Assembly (NCBI GenBank): GCA_037903475.1
Contig: JBAJFG010000226.1
Span: 558,001-622,000 of the forward strand
Direction of reading: 5' to 3'
Source of the DNA: Ancylostoma caninum
Taxonomy: Eukaryota; Nematoda; Chromadorea; Rhabditida; Ancylostomatidae
DNA: 64,000 nt
Shown: positions 36,301 through 47,840 of the stretch, one piece after another
How positions within the stretch are numbered: the first letter of the stretch is position 1
Layout of the letters: each line of letters starts with the position of its first letter
Made by a program: the position numbers and the translations under genes
Notes under the pieces: model-generated
What the model was told of the DNA's origin: nothing
What the model saw: the letters and a program-made list of their open reading frames with translations, nothing else
Database searches by the model: none

Positions 36301-37525
36301 TCTTTCATATTGCGATTAGTAGCTCATTGTTCAGGTGGAAAAATTGCGTGCCACGTTAGAACTTCATGTGGCCAAGCATCTCGATATTCGATGGGCGATT
36401 CCTGCGATGAATGTTTGTTCTCTTTTTTCCTTTTCTTCAGGAGAGTAGAAATATTTCCTTTACCATTCTTCCTTTCAGCTGGAAGGTCTAGTTCCGGTTG
36501 GAGCACTGCTGTCATCGGTGTCGTTGCTAAAGCAGCTAGTGCTACCAGCTATATCCTTAGGTACAGTTTTGGATTTTTTTTTTGCTTTTTGCTTCTGGTA
36601 ATATTCAGACTCTTGTATCACAGTGATCTCGTTGAGCTGTTAATCATGAAACGTTAATCACACAGATTAACGATGGTTAGCGTGATACTACTGTTGTACA
36701 GTGATTACTTATCGTATAAACTATGCAATGTTACGAGAGATGGAACGCTAAATTTGGTTTTCCAACTTGGTTTTGCTTAGTTATGCGACCATGAATCTTG
36801 TCTTTGATAAGGCCCGTGACCCATAGATGAGTATTGATGCCAACACCAGTGTCGCGGCCTTTCCTCTTTGGAATAGATTGCCATTATCCAAGTTATGTTG
36901 CTGACCGCCAAAGCGCTGAGAATGATCTGCCTAATTTTTACTGGTTAGCGGCTGAATCACATGGTGCCCAAACCCTATCATTAACCCTGGGTGAGATTCA
37001 AACAGGACAGAACTAACCTCAGACGAGGAAAGGTCCCGCAGTGAACCATCGCAATGAACTATGAATAGCACGTTGTTGGAGTCCTTTGTGAAGTGACTTA
37101 ATTACATGTTTTCTAGATATTTCGGTAAATGGAACACCATATTTGAGCGAGGATGACATATCAGTTGGAATTGGAGAGATGGTGTTGATAAAAGTAGCGG
37201 TCATATCGTCACTTGAGTGTAGGTTCTAAAAAAAGAAATAATATTTTGCTTATTATTGTTATTCACTAGCTAGATTTTTAGATGATTTTGATGGGATCTT
37301 GACGCTAGAATGCTACCAAGAAATATCCAATTTCTTTGGCAGTGTGGACAAAACCGAGAATCTTCTGATTATAGGACAACGAAAAGTTCCATTTGTTGTA
37401 CCGAAGAGTGTAAGTTTCTTTCTTCTCAAATTGTTGGCTGAACATTCATTACTGTTGTACAGTGGGATCATCGAACAAATGGTTCATACATATGGAGATG
37501 GAGCAAACATATTTTCCCAAAATAG
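27313..37525 (+). CDS. TRAPPC9: TRAPPC9 (Trs120/NIBP), TRAPPII tethering complex subunit
   Basis: Start ATG (MDGVPCIEDHQRVTILIRQVG) aligns with the human N-terminus (recalled). Exons: 27313-27439, 27905-27987, 28050-28130, 28437-28550, 29404-29460, 29549-29701, 29798-29877, 29957-30093, 30210-30390, 30449-30574, 31167-31323, 31419-31526, 31600-31721, 31941-32109, 32199-32365, 32439-32554, 32655-32733, 33334-33450, 33506-33599, 33653-33768, 33824-33905, 33967-34119, 34227-34376, 34463-34662, 34703-34880, 36335-36412, 36479-36560, 37117-37218, 37282-37409, 37463-37525. All phases agree, giving 3600 nt, 1199 aa (human about 1150). Landmarks: HRRVLGLIGVA, STLVDSR, VLESKR, GRSRKQNADYAML, LPGYG, ALHEVYTAASR, IPYTGRLLTCQF, DVTNSTEH. 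The protein is a subunit of TRAPPII, which acts in late-Golgi and endosomal Rab-linked vesicle tethering. The intron after 31526 needs a GC-AG splice (GAG|GCTAGT). Introns carry two MITEs and a hAT fragment. Confidence 0.93.
28162..28402. mobile_element. 241-bp palindromic MITE in TRAPPC9 intron 3
   Basis: About 43 bp of exact terminal inverted repeat beginning TATAGTCTGTCCGAAACGAC and ending with its complement at 28402. The arm is GC-rich (CCGCCCACGCACGCGGGGA). TA at both ends is consistent with a Tc1/mariner-type TA duplication. It lies between exons 28050-28130 and 28437-28550. Confidence 0.85.
28727..28967. mobile_element. 241-bp palindromic MITE in TRAPPC9 intron 4
   Basis: Left end TATAGTCTATTAGCTC and right end GAGCTAATAGACTGTA are near-perfect inverted copies. 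Inner blocks (TTTTGTCCGCAACTACGAC against GTCGTAGTTGCGGACAAAA) are also inverted. Same length and same first eight bases as the MITE in the previous intron, but otherwise different arms. Confidence 0.75.
32734..33333. other. Long TRAPPC9 intron 17 with a possible repeat fragment
   Basis: Unusually GC-rich for this gene. An open frame at 32928-33191 (containing RPSPRDIPVTSGIGPKMLSE) may be degraded repeat or LINE sequence. It has no place in the TRAPPC9 reading frame, since the flanking exons join in phase across it. Confidence 0.35.
35790..36052. mobile_element. Left-truncated hAT MITE in TRAPPC9 intron 25
   Basis: GGCGCCTCCCCCCCCCCCTGAAAATGGGTCGCCAAAC and the AT-rich core match the MITE at 25754-26023. 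The right end TTTCTGCGTCTGCCACT is one base off the intact TIR. The left TIR is missing, so it is an old or rearranged copy. Confidence 0.7.
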
Positions 37526-38537
37526 TTTCGCGCTATCTTGAAGACTTAACGGGGCTAACTGGAAGAATTGTTCAGAGGCATAACATTTATTGCAAGATGT
37601 TCGAAAATTGGGCTAGAGTTTGTTCTTCTCTTCCGCGAAATTCTCTGAGCTTTCTTTTCTAATGGCCTTTTTTTTTACTCGCTTCTTCGCCTCTTTCTCT
37701 GTATAGGTCAGACTTCTACGAAGTAGTCAGAGAGGCGTGTATGATTGTGTGACAGCAACACAAATAGCCCCGAAAGGACTGGGTAGTTTTTGCATATGAG
37801 TTCCTCAGTTAGATACATCTGCTTTTGCCTAAATCATTAGCAGAACAAATCAATGCAGAATTTATCAATTTCCCAAGGTTCTACTTTGGTAGATGGTAAA
37901 AAAGCCTATTTTGTTGTGTGAGCATTTCACCAGGTCTGTAAAGTTGGCAAAACGGCACAGGAATCGTGTCTATGTATGGATAAGATCGTTTCTACAGCGT
38001 ATAATGTAGAATTCTTAATGTGATGTAGTCGAACCAAGTAGCTTTTTTTCCGACCATGTGAAACAATATTACAATTCAGCCGCCCCACCTATCAGTGACA
38101 GCACCGAGGTGTGAGCTATCATTCCATGTGATGTTCCGTGTGGAAGGAATCCATAAAGTCCGGCCGCAGATTGTGAGCAGACGGGCAAACGAGTCACTGT
38201 TTTCCGACGAGGTCTTTGTTTCACCGGTCGGTTTCAGTGTGTCTACTAAGGCACACTAATGATTTCTTAATTTATTGTTAGAGCATAATTAGAGGTCAGA
38301 TTGTGAAGAGGCGCTTGCTTCTCATTACTCTTGCCATTCTATAAATTGATAAATGTTTATGTATTGTTAAACAGAGCTCAGAAATCGCATATTTTATAAT
38401 TCAAGGTCCATGAGTACTTAATATCACACAAATTTACCCGGATAATTACATGCACAGTGTTTTCTGTTAAAAGGGCATTGTAAAGCAAAATATGAAAGAA
38501 TAGCAAGTGTTAATCTTATTTACAGTACGTAATCACA
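37526..38537. other. TRAPPC9 3' flank, no supported gene
   Basis: No phase-consistent exon series recognised. A GC-richer block at about 38090-38250 may be a repeat fragment. Confidence 0.3.
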
Positions 38538-39545
38538 ATGGAAGAATTAGAAGTGAATGAAGTGAGTGGCCCGACGTCGATATTGTTGTTAGTAACAGTA
38601 AAAAATTAACAAAGACTTATGAGATATTAACTGAGGACTTTCTCTGCTGAGGAACGTTCTCGCTTTTGCAGAGAGCAACCACCTCCTGAGACATGTAATA
38701 GTTCATCGCTTTCGGAATCAAGCGACTCGCTTGAATGTGGGATTGGTAGCGGTGCTAACCGTGGTCCTGAAGGAAAGCTTAAATGACAAGTGTACATACA
38801 TAAAAGGTGAGTAGAGAACATTACAGTGTGGATATGAAAACTCATGAATCATTTCATAATGATTTCTGCGGAAATGCTGATGTTAGTCACTAAGAACTAA
38901 TACCAAAAATCGACAGACAAAACTGAGCAGCGATCAAGCCCTACACCTGACAGTGACTAAGCTAATAAACTAAATCCCAAAGCAAAGTACGCATCCATTT
39001 TATAATTTTTTTGGATGCAAGCCCTACCATTGGAATATCTTGCGCAATGCGGTTTCACTAGAAGGATCTATACAAAACGAATGAACAAAAACTTCGAAAT
39101 AACGAGAGAATACCCACCGTTTCGCATACGATATGCCTCCTTTTCCACATCATCCGACTCGCTTCGAAGAGCGGAGTACCTTAAAACATTCACTTAGTAA
39201 TACCGCCGTGAAAAAGTCTCCTAGAATACCCTAGAATACAGAGGGGGGGGAGCATAACTTATTGTACCTCGTTTGATGGATTATTTCTTCGCAATAGTGT
39301 CATGTTTCTTCTCGTGCTAGGCATTGCACAATACTGATAGATTTGCTCAATTTTCTGACCACAAACACGTCCTGGATACTTCCGAGGTAATGAAAAAATT
39401 GTCGGAAACTTTCAGTGCCGCCAAATGCACTGACCCGGTCCGCAAATTCCGAGCAAAACAGCTACAAAAACAGTTTTTGACAACGTGTTTAAGTCGTATA
39501 AGAAATGGCGTCGTGTTCTTAACGACGATTATTAGACATATTTAG
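38538..39545 (+). CDS. Unresolved possible gene (scattered coding-like exons)
   Basis: Coding-like pieces without a complete model. ATTTACAG|TACGTAATCACAATGG gives a start at 38538 (MEELEVNE) before a good donor GTGAGT at 38562. A block at about 38674-38786 encodes EQPPPETCNSSSLSESSDSL and ends in TGA. A block at 39321-39545 follows an acceptor (GTGCTAG|GCA) and encodes DHKHVLDTSEVMKKLSETF before a stop. The Ser/Glu-rich and basic composition looks real, but the joins are not forced by phase and the family is unknown. These could belong to one or two small genes or be chance. Confidence 0.25.
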
Positions 39546-40325
39546 AAAATCTCCTAAAGATCGGTGTTGATTAGGACATAGAAAGAGGCTGTTCCAAAAG
39601 TTGCTTGAATGAGAACACCTAGCCTGACGTCTCGAATGGCCCAGTTGCCCTACATCTGGGCCTATTGATGAGACTTTATAGCCATTTTATAGCATTTTAA
39701 ATCTAATTTTCAAATCACATCCAATCACTGGCCTATATCCCATCTTCCAGTGAAGAAGTTTCTCGAAAGCAAATTGGTGAAAATTGGCCATCACTGAAAG
39801 CATAGAGTAGCCGTTGTTTTTCGCTCTCATATCTCTCATAATCCAATTTTATGGGAAACCCCGGGTATTACTGGAAAGGGCCTTACGATTCATCTGAGCA
39901 GTAAAACCATGCTCGAAGATTTGGTAGGTTTTTTCGGGAAGAATTTCCACAACTCGCTTTTTTCAAAATGTGTTCTGAGGCCAACTGTTTCAAAGCAAAA
40001 CTCTTCATGAAGACCGGGTTTTAATTGAAAGATACTTTAAACCTTTCCCCTATTCGGCACAAAAAAGAGCATAATAATCCATGTGTTTCTAGCGGAGAAA
40101 TAAATGAGCGAATGTGGTACAATAATTTATGCCACCTGTACGTGAAGCGTTCCATGACGAAGGCCTCACTGGAAGTACCTCAATAGAAACTTGGTAACGT
40201 TAAGGCAGTTGCCGGCGAAAGGGTTGCGGAGAACATAAACACCCAGCGCATCTGATATGTTCATGATCTTGGCAAAGCAAACCATAAGTGAAAAACAACT
40301 ATAGCCGATTCACCTGTTGCGTACA
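39546..40325. other. Gene-free interval between convergent gene ends
   Basis: No supported exon. It lies just downstream of the predicted stop of the minus-strand PKD gene. Confidence 0.35.
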
Positions 40326-43300
40326 TCACGCTCCAATCGAATGCGGCGGCTGGCAAGAGTGGCCGTCCAGCTGCTCTCTGCTCCTTAGCAGCAAGTGGTC
40401 GGCATCTGGTGCCTCTCCGGCATATTCGATTGAAGCATGATCCGCAGTGCACACTGCAGGTGAACAGACTGTACGCGCTGAGGGTGGGGATTGGCAAGTC
40501 AACCGCAAAAAATGTAAGAAGCTTTTTTGGATGGGCAGGTAGATGGGTGACAGTCAAGAGATACCCCAGCGACGGTAACACTTGAGATCATCATTTGGCA
40601 CATGGGATCATTACATTGGATAATGAAACTGTGTGTTGAGTACCTGGAAGAACTGCCCAAGGATATCCGTCGATTAACTTTCAGGATAAAACCAAAGGTG
40701 TGGTATAGGTATAAATAAATGTCTGGGTGGTAAAGAAAAGAGCATTATCAAGAATAATAAGGATCTAATCGTGGTCCAGTGCAAAGCTCTTTGAAGTGTA
40801 GTCTTTTTTATATTATCCTTACCTGATTTTATAACTTGCACTAGAGCGATTACTCTAGTAAGTAAATCTTACCTTTTTCGCCTTCTGAACCGTCTTCTGC
40901 TGACTCTGTTCCACATTGCTGATGATCGTCTTCTTACCAGCATACATGTTGTGATCAGCGCTGTCAGTGATGAGAATATAATCCAGAAGTATACAGATGA
41001 CCAAGCTGAAAACGCTTCGGCTGAATTGTTCACATCAGTTCAAGCAGTATGTATGTCAACCGTGAGCGAACGCGCAAAGGTAAATCTAAGCCCCACCGCA
41101 ATCTTCGTTCTTTAAGCCAGCGATAAGGTACGCGAAAATATTGCCCATCCAAAAGCTGTCGCATTCACATTGTTTTGTTGCATCGTTACATACTCCGTGC
41201 CCAGAGCAATCGAGTTTACAGTCTAAAACGTTGAAAAATTGGGAAATTCAACAATCAACTATCAAGTGTAGGGCAACTCACATAGAGGCTGAATTACAGA
41301 TATATGGAAGTCTGAAAGCATTGTTGACTCATGGCGGAGAATTTCTACAGCTCTTTCAGCTTTAATAATAACACCGTTGTAATCGGGAGATATCATCCGC
41401 CGATGTCGCATCGTATTCTCTGTAATGTAGAGATTAAGTGGGAACATATGAGCACCACAAAATGATACTGCAAATTTTTGGTGGATATGTTTCATTTCGA
41501 CTTGAACTGAACCCATCAGGCTACCACAGACGACTCAAAACTAGATCACCTTCAAAAAAAGGTAGGGAAAAGAAAGGAGGTGACATTAAATTAGAAATCT
41601 ATCAAATGTCGCTTAGATGAACATGCTGAAGTTCAAAGATGGATCTGTATTAAGGAAATCCTATCAAACACTATCAAAAATAATCGTGATAGATACCTTT
41701 CTTTGAATGACTCCTTGCCCAGAAAACAGCCCTTAATCTTCCGTCTTGAGGTAACTTCTCGAATCGTGTAAATTGCACCACAACGAGGTCACTTTCCTGA
41801 AGTAAATGAAGAAAGCTTTAAGTGTTATTGTTCACAGCTTTCCAATGCTCGGCGAGGGAGAAAATAATAAAAATACAAATAATTTGAAACAAATTGAGTT
41901 TTTCAAAGGAAAATGTTATTTAAGAAAATGTCAATTCCTTTCCTAACATTCAATACAAAAACAATAGCCCAGAAAGCGACCAGAATGAAGGCCACATACT
42001 ACTATACAAATTTTCACGAAAAAAAAAAAACCAGGTATTCACCTCCATGGATCCAGCAAGACTCGCTTCGATCCTGTCTTGCAATTTGCGTCGAAGACGA
42101 TAGGTCCACTCCTTGATATCCTTTTTCATCAGAATTTCGACAGATTCTGTCTCTTCCTCGCCTGAAATTTCTGGGAATCTTTGCAACAACCTTTATCAGC
42201 ATGAGCGTGAAAAGGGGATTCCTCCTGAGCTCCTCACCTTTTGTTACAGTGAGCCGCACAACGATAGAATCACTGGCTTTCTGTTGATCAGAAACGGTAA
42301 GATTGTAAAGGTGTGTTCCCTCCACTAGCCCAGTCACAAACATCACCGCTCTATGCTCCGACCCATCAAGTGCAATCTGCAGAAAAAAAGAGAACAATAC
42401 ACAGGCAAGGAACAATAACAAAAAAAAAGAAGAATGCTTACCATGGATGCGGGAACGTCATCAAAAGGTTGCCAGTGGAATGCAACTATTCCTGCATCGT
42501 CGAAGGACTGAGAAGCGTTCAAAATGGCTATCACTGTTGGAAGGTGCACAGTAACATTTGGAGCCTTTGCAACAGGAGGTTCGTTTCTACCTGAACAGAG
42601 TTTTGATAGTAAAACCGACGAAAAAAAAAAGACATATTTGTAGTGAGTCAAGAACGTACTTCGCTCCACACTGATAAATGCCGAAGCTGTTGCGTTTAGA
42701 CCTCCGTCATCGACCACAGTCAACAAGAACTGGTACACTCCTTCGACAAGCCCTGAAGCCGTCGCCTTTGCCTTGTCAGCGTTCACTAAAGACGCTTCTG
42801 ATGGACCACTGAAAGATAGTAATGCTCCGAAAAGAAGCAATAGAAAACAGTGACGTGACATTCTTACTCTACTTGGGTCCATAAGTAGCTCGTGATGCTA
42901 CCATCGTCTTTGGCATTACCATCAAGAACAATAGAAGATTCTGGGAGAATGACTGTATGATTTCCTCCAGCATCGGCCACTAAAACTGGTAACTATTCAC
43001 AGAAGGGGAACATTGTTGAAGCGAACAGATAAACCACTAGCAACAAGAATAAACGCAAGTGGTAAAAAAAATGATGAAGTGACTAGCCTGGGGGCAAATT
43101 TTCGGCTTTGTTGACAAAGATACTGATACGGGCCGAATCCTTTTGTCCTTTAGTGTCAGTGACGTCCAGCTGGAACTCGTACGGACCTAAGCGCTCATTT
43201 GCTTGGATATTCCTTAGCGTGAGTATACTGGTGGTTGATCCTGAAAGTTCAGTCTGGTAGCATCATTACTACTACATATGTATAGAATTCCAATCCTATG

Positions 43301-46300
43301 GAAGAAGTTCGGTCGACTGCATTAGAATGAGCAAAAAAAAAACAACAACAAAAAAAAAACAGAAAAACAAGAGCAGCTGGATAACAAACCGGCGAGGTCA
43401 ACTGATAGTTTTTCGGACAACTTGTCTACGCGGAACCAGTTGTAAGATACAATCCCCTAAACCACTTTATATCCATTCCACTGTTGCAAAAAGAACTATA
43501 ACCAGAACTAACTTTATCATCCAGAGATCCATTTCCGCATAAACTGACTTCTGTTCGTGGAAGGCGTATTGTGAGAGAGCCAGAGTGCTCTTTGCTACCA
43601 CACTCATTAATATGAGCCTTTGGTGGATCGTCACGTTCTGCTTCAATTTCAACTCGAGCAGATGCTGACGATGTCAGCCCACCACTATCAGTTACCAGTA
43701 CACTGGAAAAAGTAATACTAAGTACAACGAGTAAAAATTTAATGGTAAAAAAGCACCTGAAAACGTAGTTCCCAGCAACCATGTTATCCAATGTCAAGAA
43801 AGGCGTGTTCATGGCTGGTAAGGGGATGCTTGGTCCCTTGTCTTGAGTCCATTTGTAGGACACTATTTTATCATCGTCGATACTTCCTAAAGCAGTGACA
43901 TCATCACCTAAGACATCGAGAGCATCTAAGACAATACCGTTGAGGTGAGATCTAAATTACCTTCTGCATCTAGCGTTAATCTCGAGCCTTCAACCCCTTG
44001 AACAGGTGATTCCGGTCGAATAATTGCCTTTGGCGGCTTGTTCGGTCCCTTGGGCGGCTCGACTGTCAATGCATATTTTTGCTGTCCCGAATGTGTTTTG
44101 TTCGAGACGGTGACACGAAACTGCAGACTTCCAGGCTTCAGCTGAACAGAAGAAGATGGAAAACCCAGCTCGGGCTCCAGTGCGTAGCTTGCAGAGAATT
44201 TCACAAGACATTCGAGAATAAAATACCTGTGACAGTTCCAGTACAGAACGTTTGTATGAAGAAGCGAAAGCAAGACCAGAACCTTGCAATAATTCCCATA
44301 GGTAGGAATACTCTGTAACGAGAAGTCCAGGAATTTCCCGAGTATCACTCAAACTTTTAGAAAGGAGATACCTTGAGTAGAGTCCTCGCTGGGTATAACA
44401 ACTTTTGCAGAAACTGAATCTGCTGGCAAGCGAACAGTATCGGGACCATCGACGGAGAACTTTATTACATTCTGGAAAAGGAGTAGCGTTATTCAGTGTT
44501 CAAGAGGAAGACGAAACAGGGAAGACGGGAATGAAACCAACTGTGGGAGTTGAGCTATCCTCTGTAATATTTGTTGAGATCTGTGAGAGTGCTGAAGTAG
44601 AATTCGAGAGAAGGCATGGTGCACCACGAAACTCGCGGGAATATCCATTAATGCATACACATACGCCAATCTGAGTACATGGTATAAGCCAGAGCTAAAA
44701 ATCACAAAAAAAAAACGTGAACGAGAAGAAGCACCTTATCAGAGCCACTCTGTTGTTTGCATTCTTCGTGATCTTCTGCAGAACAAGGAGATCCTGTTTC
44801 AATGTCGCAGAGTTCGTCTTCCTAGAAAGCAGATTTTTCAGAAAAAATAGATGGCGTAGATCGAAAAGTTCACTGAATCAACGCCTGTAGAGACGAATTA
44901 TCCAAATGTACGCTATGGGAAAATCTATTCTGTCTTACTTAGGATCTTTGATTTCACTGTGAAAACGGTAGAAAACATAGGTGGAATAGGGTGAGTATCG
45001 TACTCACCCCACCTTCACTTTTGGTCGAGCCGGAGGGGGGCCTTCATTTTGAGAGGGGGGGGGGACGAAGCCCTTGAGTAATAACAAACTCAGAAAATGT
45101 GTAGAGTTTTGGAAGAGGTGCACTACGAAGGCTCAATATTGGCGTCGGAAAATGGGATGCATGGCAAGGTTGGGTACGCGTCGCGGCCTGTGGCGTGCGC
45201 GGTATTGAACCTTTTCCAAATACGACGTGGGTTTCTAATGGAAGAAGGTTTTCTCTATCGAACCGTATACAGCATGCCTATATTCGGTCGCTCCTTCATC
45301 CCGCCATTTTTTCCAAACATCCGGAATTTTCGACTTTCGATCGATATTTTTGGCCTCAGGGATTTTAGGGATCCACAAGAGTTGAGACGATGACCGGCTA
45401 GAATAGGTGAGAGGACGCGGAGTACTACATGAATATATTCACAGTTGGTGGCGAAGATAAAAAGAAGCTGAGAAAAGAGAGTTTGAAATTTCACATTTTT
45501 GCCGATTTTTGGGACGAAATTTCAGGAAAATGAGGGCGCGCTCCACGGATCTGTAATATGCGTTGTAATCATCAATGACAGGTAATTCAGAAAATGTGTA
45601 GTGAATTTGGACAGGCCCCTCACGGGTCTCGCCGTTGGCCGCTGAAAATCCGGAAAAACAGGTGCATGGCAAGGTTGGGTACGCGTCGCGGCCTCTAGCG
45701 CGCGGTATTGAACTTTTTCCAAATGCGACGTGGGTTTCTAATAGAGGAAGGTTTTCTCTATCGAACCGTATACAGCACGCCTATGTTCGGTCGCTCCTTC
45801 ATCCCGCCATTTTTCCAAAGATGCGGAATTTTCAACTTTTAATCGATTTTTTCAGGCTCGGTTGAAATCGTTTTTCAGATGCGACGTGGTCTACGTAATC
45901 AGCTCACTCTGCTGCGTCTACTGGTACCGGACTCGGAGCTGGAAATTGCATGAGAAGCTCTGCCGGCTGTTAGGTGAGCACGTCATAACTGGCGTGCTCA
46001 CCTAGCCCTGCGAAATAGTGCAGTGGAGGAGGAGACGCAGAGACTCTAGGGTGAATAAGCATCAAAAGTTCTCAGCAGCTTTAAATCCGCGGTGTCTGCG
46101 TCTACTATTCACCTTCAACTGCCTTCTGCCGCGCGCGACATTTCTGGCGGCAAAGCTCCGTTCGGGGGACCATCTACATTAGCTGGTAACAGCTGATGCC
46201 GATATGGGCAGCTCTTACACGACACCCGCTATTATAGGTGCGGGCGATGTGCGAGAGAGGTGCGAGAATTTCTCGAGCGCACCTCTTGACCGTCACCCAA

Positions 46301-47262
46301 GAGAATTGGTACGGGCCGCACCGCAGTTACACTAAACTACGATGTTCGGGACCCGCGCACATGCGCCTCGCCATGTTTTTGGACAGGTTAAAATAGGAAG
46401 CAGGAGGATTGAGCGAGAAGTAGAGCTATCATATCAATAAACCGTTTGGAAGCAGAGACAACTGCGATTTCAACCAACCATTTTTGCCTCGCAGAATACC
46501 GCCCATGGGTTCTGCCGCGTCGCATCACTTAAGCGGAGCGGCATAGGCGTCTGCGATATTGATGTTTTGAGTCAGCATGACGTCAAACACAAGCGAAACA
46601 TCAATACCGGCAACGCTCGATGACTACAGCACCCAGGTGGTTTGCCGCGCCGCACTGGTGCAGCGGAGCGTAAGATGAGATATTCTGTGGTGCAAAAATT
46701 ATCGACCGGCACTGTAAAGTGCCACGTTTCATGTTATATAGCGCACGCTCTGGATCTCGACCAGCGGTGTTACATATAGTAGAGTCGTTCTGACAGTGCA
46801 TTTTCCGCGACAGCGGTCCCCTGACATTGGAGCACGCAGTGCGATCGGTCAAAAAGTTGACCTATGATTGAACTGGCACCTTTGAGGAGTTTTATCGCTT
46901 GTTTCGTCTTATATTGTTCTTTCTCAGCTCCTAGAACAATTGAAGAAGGGAATAGACAATAAAACTCATCAAAGAAGCCGGATCGTTGGACAACTGTTTG
47001 ACTGACCGCGCTGCGTGCTCCGATGCCAGCAGGGCTGCTGTCGCGGACAGTGCACTGTCATAACTCATAAATACCTGTACATCTCGTAAAACTGGTTGTT
47101 AATGTGAGTTTTTCACAATGCATTCGTCAAATTAGAACTGAGGACGCTGGAACCAAAAGAAATGACCAAACTCACCAACAATTCGTCTGCAACAATTATG
47201 CTTGACGTCGTGAGCAACAATAAAAGACCACCGAGGGTCAGAAATTTTAAAGCAGGAGGCAT
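40326..47262 (-). CDS. KIAA0319L: KIAA0319/KIAA0319L-like PKD-domain membrane receptor
   Basis: Exons: 47262-47176 (signal peptide MPPALKFLTLGGLLLLL), 44821-44735 (four Cys), 44471-44372, 44312-44227, 44141-43961, 43925-43757, 43702-43513, 43456-43390, 43240-43088, 42979-42868, 42808-42660, 42590-42442, 42376-42238, 42170-42043, 41796-41697, 41419-41282, 41222-41097, 41005-40873, with 40643-40582 and 40477-40326 tentative. Phases all agree, giving about 835 aa. About five PKD repeats are present (EYSYLWE, KIVSYKWTQ, GIVSYNWF, SITSYLWTQ, GIVAFHW). Next come a conserved stalk, one EGF-like Cys module (DCSGHGVCNDATKQCEC), one TM helix (VYFWIIFSSLTALITTCML) and a basic juxtamembrane tail, in the same order as the vertebrate proteins (recalled). 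The N-terminal MANSC region of vertebrate relatives was not found. The intron after 43088 is GC-AG (CCAG|GCTAGT). The last two exons rest only on phase. Adhesion or trafficking roles are inferred from vertebrate relatives. Confidence 0.85.
45161..45855. repeat. Two direct repeats of about 190 bp, 0.5 kb apart
   Basis: GCATGGCAAGGTTGGGTACG through TTTTCGACTTTCGATCGAT (45161-45352) is repeated with few changes at 45662-45855. Flanking words (CAGAAAATGTGTAG at about 45092 and 45591) are shared as well, so the duplicated unit may be about 280 bp. Confidence 0.8.
46789..47062. mobile_element. Short foldback element near exon 1 of the PKD gene
   Basis: TGACAGTGCATTTTCCGCGACAGC at about 46790 is mirrored by GCTGTCGCGGACAGTGCACTGTCA ending at 47062. 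Internal blocks (GGAGCACGCAGTGCG against CGCGCTGCGTGCTCC) are also inverted. A MITE-like insertion about 110 bp from the first coding exon, in intron 1. Confidence 0.65.
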
Positions 47263-47840
47263 AGCCATAAATCAATGGTGAGACGTTGTCATCTCCGAGT
47301 TACACCTGGAATTTAGCTCATGAAGATTCGACGCTACTTCAGCAATAATTTAATTATGATGACCTCATATGGAAAGTTTATTGGAAGGCTAAAAGCTTGA
47401 AGTGCGCACGGTCATCACGGATTTTATTACCCGAGCTGACCATGGGGCATGAATTCGCCGTTGAGCACGAAATGCAGCCACCGTGTTTCTATGTACCCAA
47501 TTTTATGGGAAGCCTTGCGGCTGTTGTCACTATTCTAGTAATTCTTGAAGTTTTGTAGATTTCTACAATAATTTCAATTTTTAAAATCTCTAGATGTTCA
47601 GTTCTCATCGGCTTTATTCCTATACTGTGTGTTTGAACACGTGTTTAGATTTTTAGTTGCTCGACTCTTTCTATTTCTCATTACTTTACTTCTGGTGGCA
47701 GAACTTGTTCTCTAATACATTATCTCTTGTTGTTACTGTTTTTCTATTATCGGGCATTGTTTTCTTTTCCCCGTCATTGTCTACTTCTTTGAGCACATGA
47801 AAAACTTGCTAATCATCATATGTACTTTTTTTTCAGGACT
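47263..47840. promoter_or_regulatory. Divergent intergenic region between the PKD gene and NFRKB
   Basis: The two start codons face away from each other across 578 bp, so both promoters or trans-splice outrons must lie here or nearby. No TATA box is convincing. TTTTTTTCAG|GACTATG just before the NFRKB start (acceptor at 47836) fits a spliced-leader or cis 3' splice site. Confidence 0.5.

Larger units (their letters stand above)
44822..47175. other. Long intron 1 of the PKD gene, repeat-rich
   Basis: No MANSC-like exon recognised. The intron holds a direct duplication (about 45080-45860), GC-rich unique-looking sequence (46000-46560) and a foldback (46789-47062). Confidence 0.5.

Noticed and set aside
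38640..38790. Minus-strand 72-codon frame opposite the Ser/Glu-rich block
   Set aside because: The plus-strand frame has the more protein-like composition and splice signals; the minus frame appears to be its shadow.
40261..40581. 106-codon minus-strand open frame as an independent gene
   Set aside because: Phase from the PKD-gene TM exon selects another frame of the same stretch; this longer frame gives no recognisable protein.
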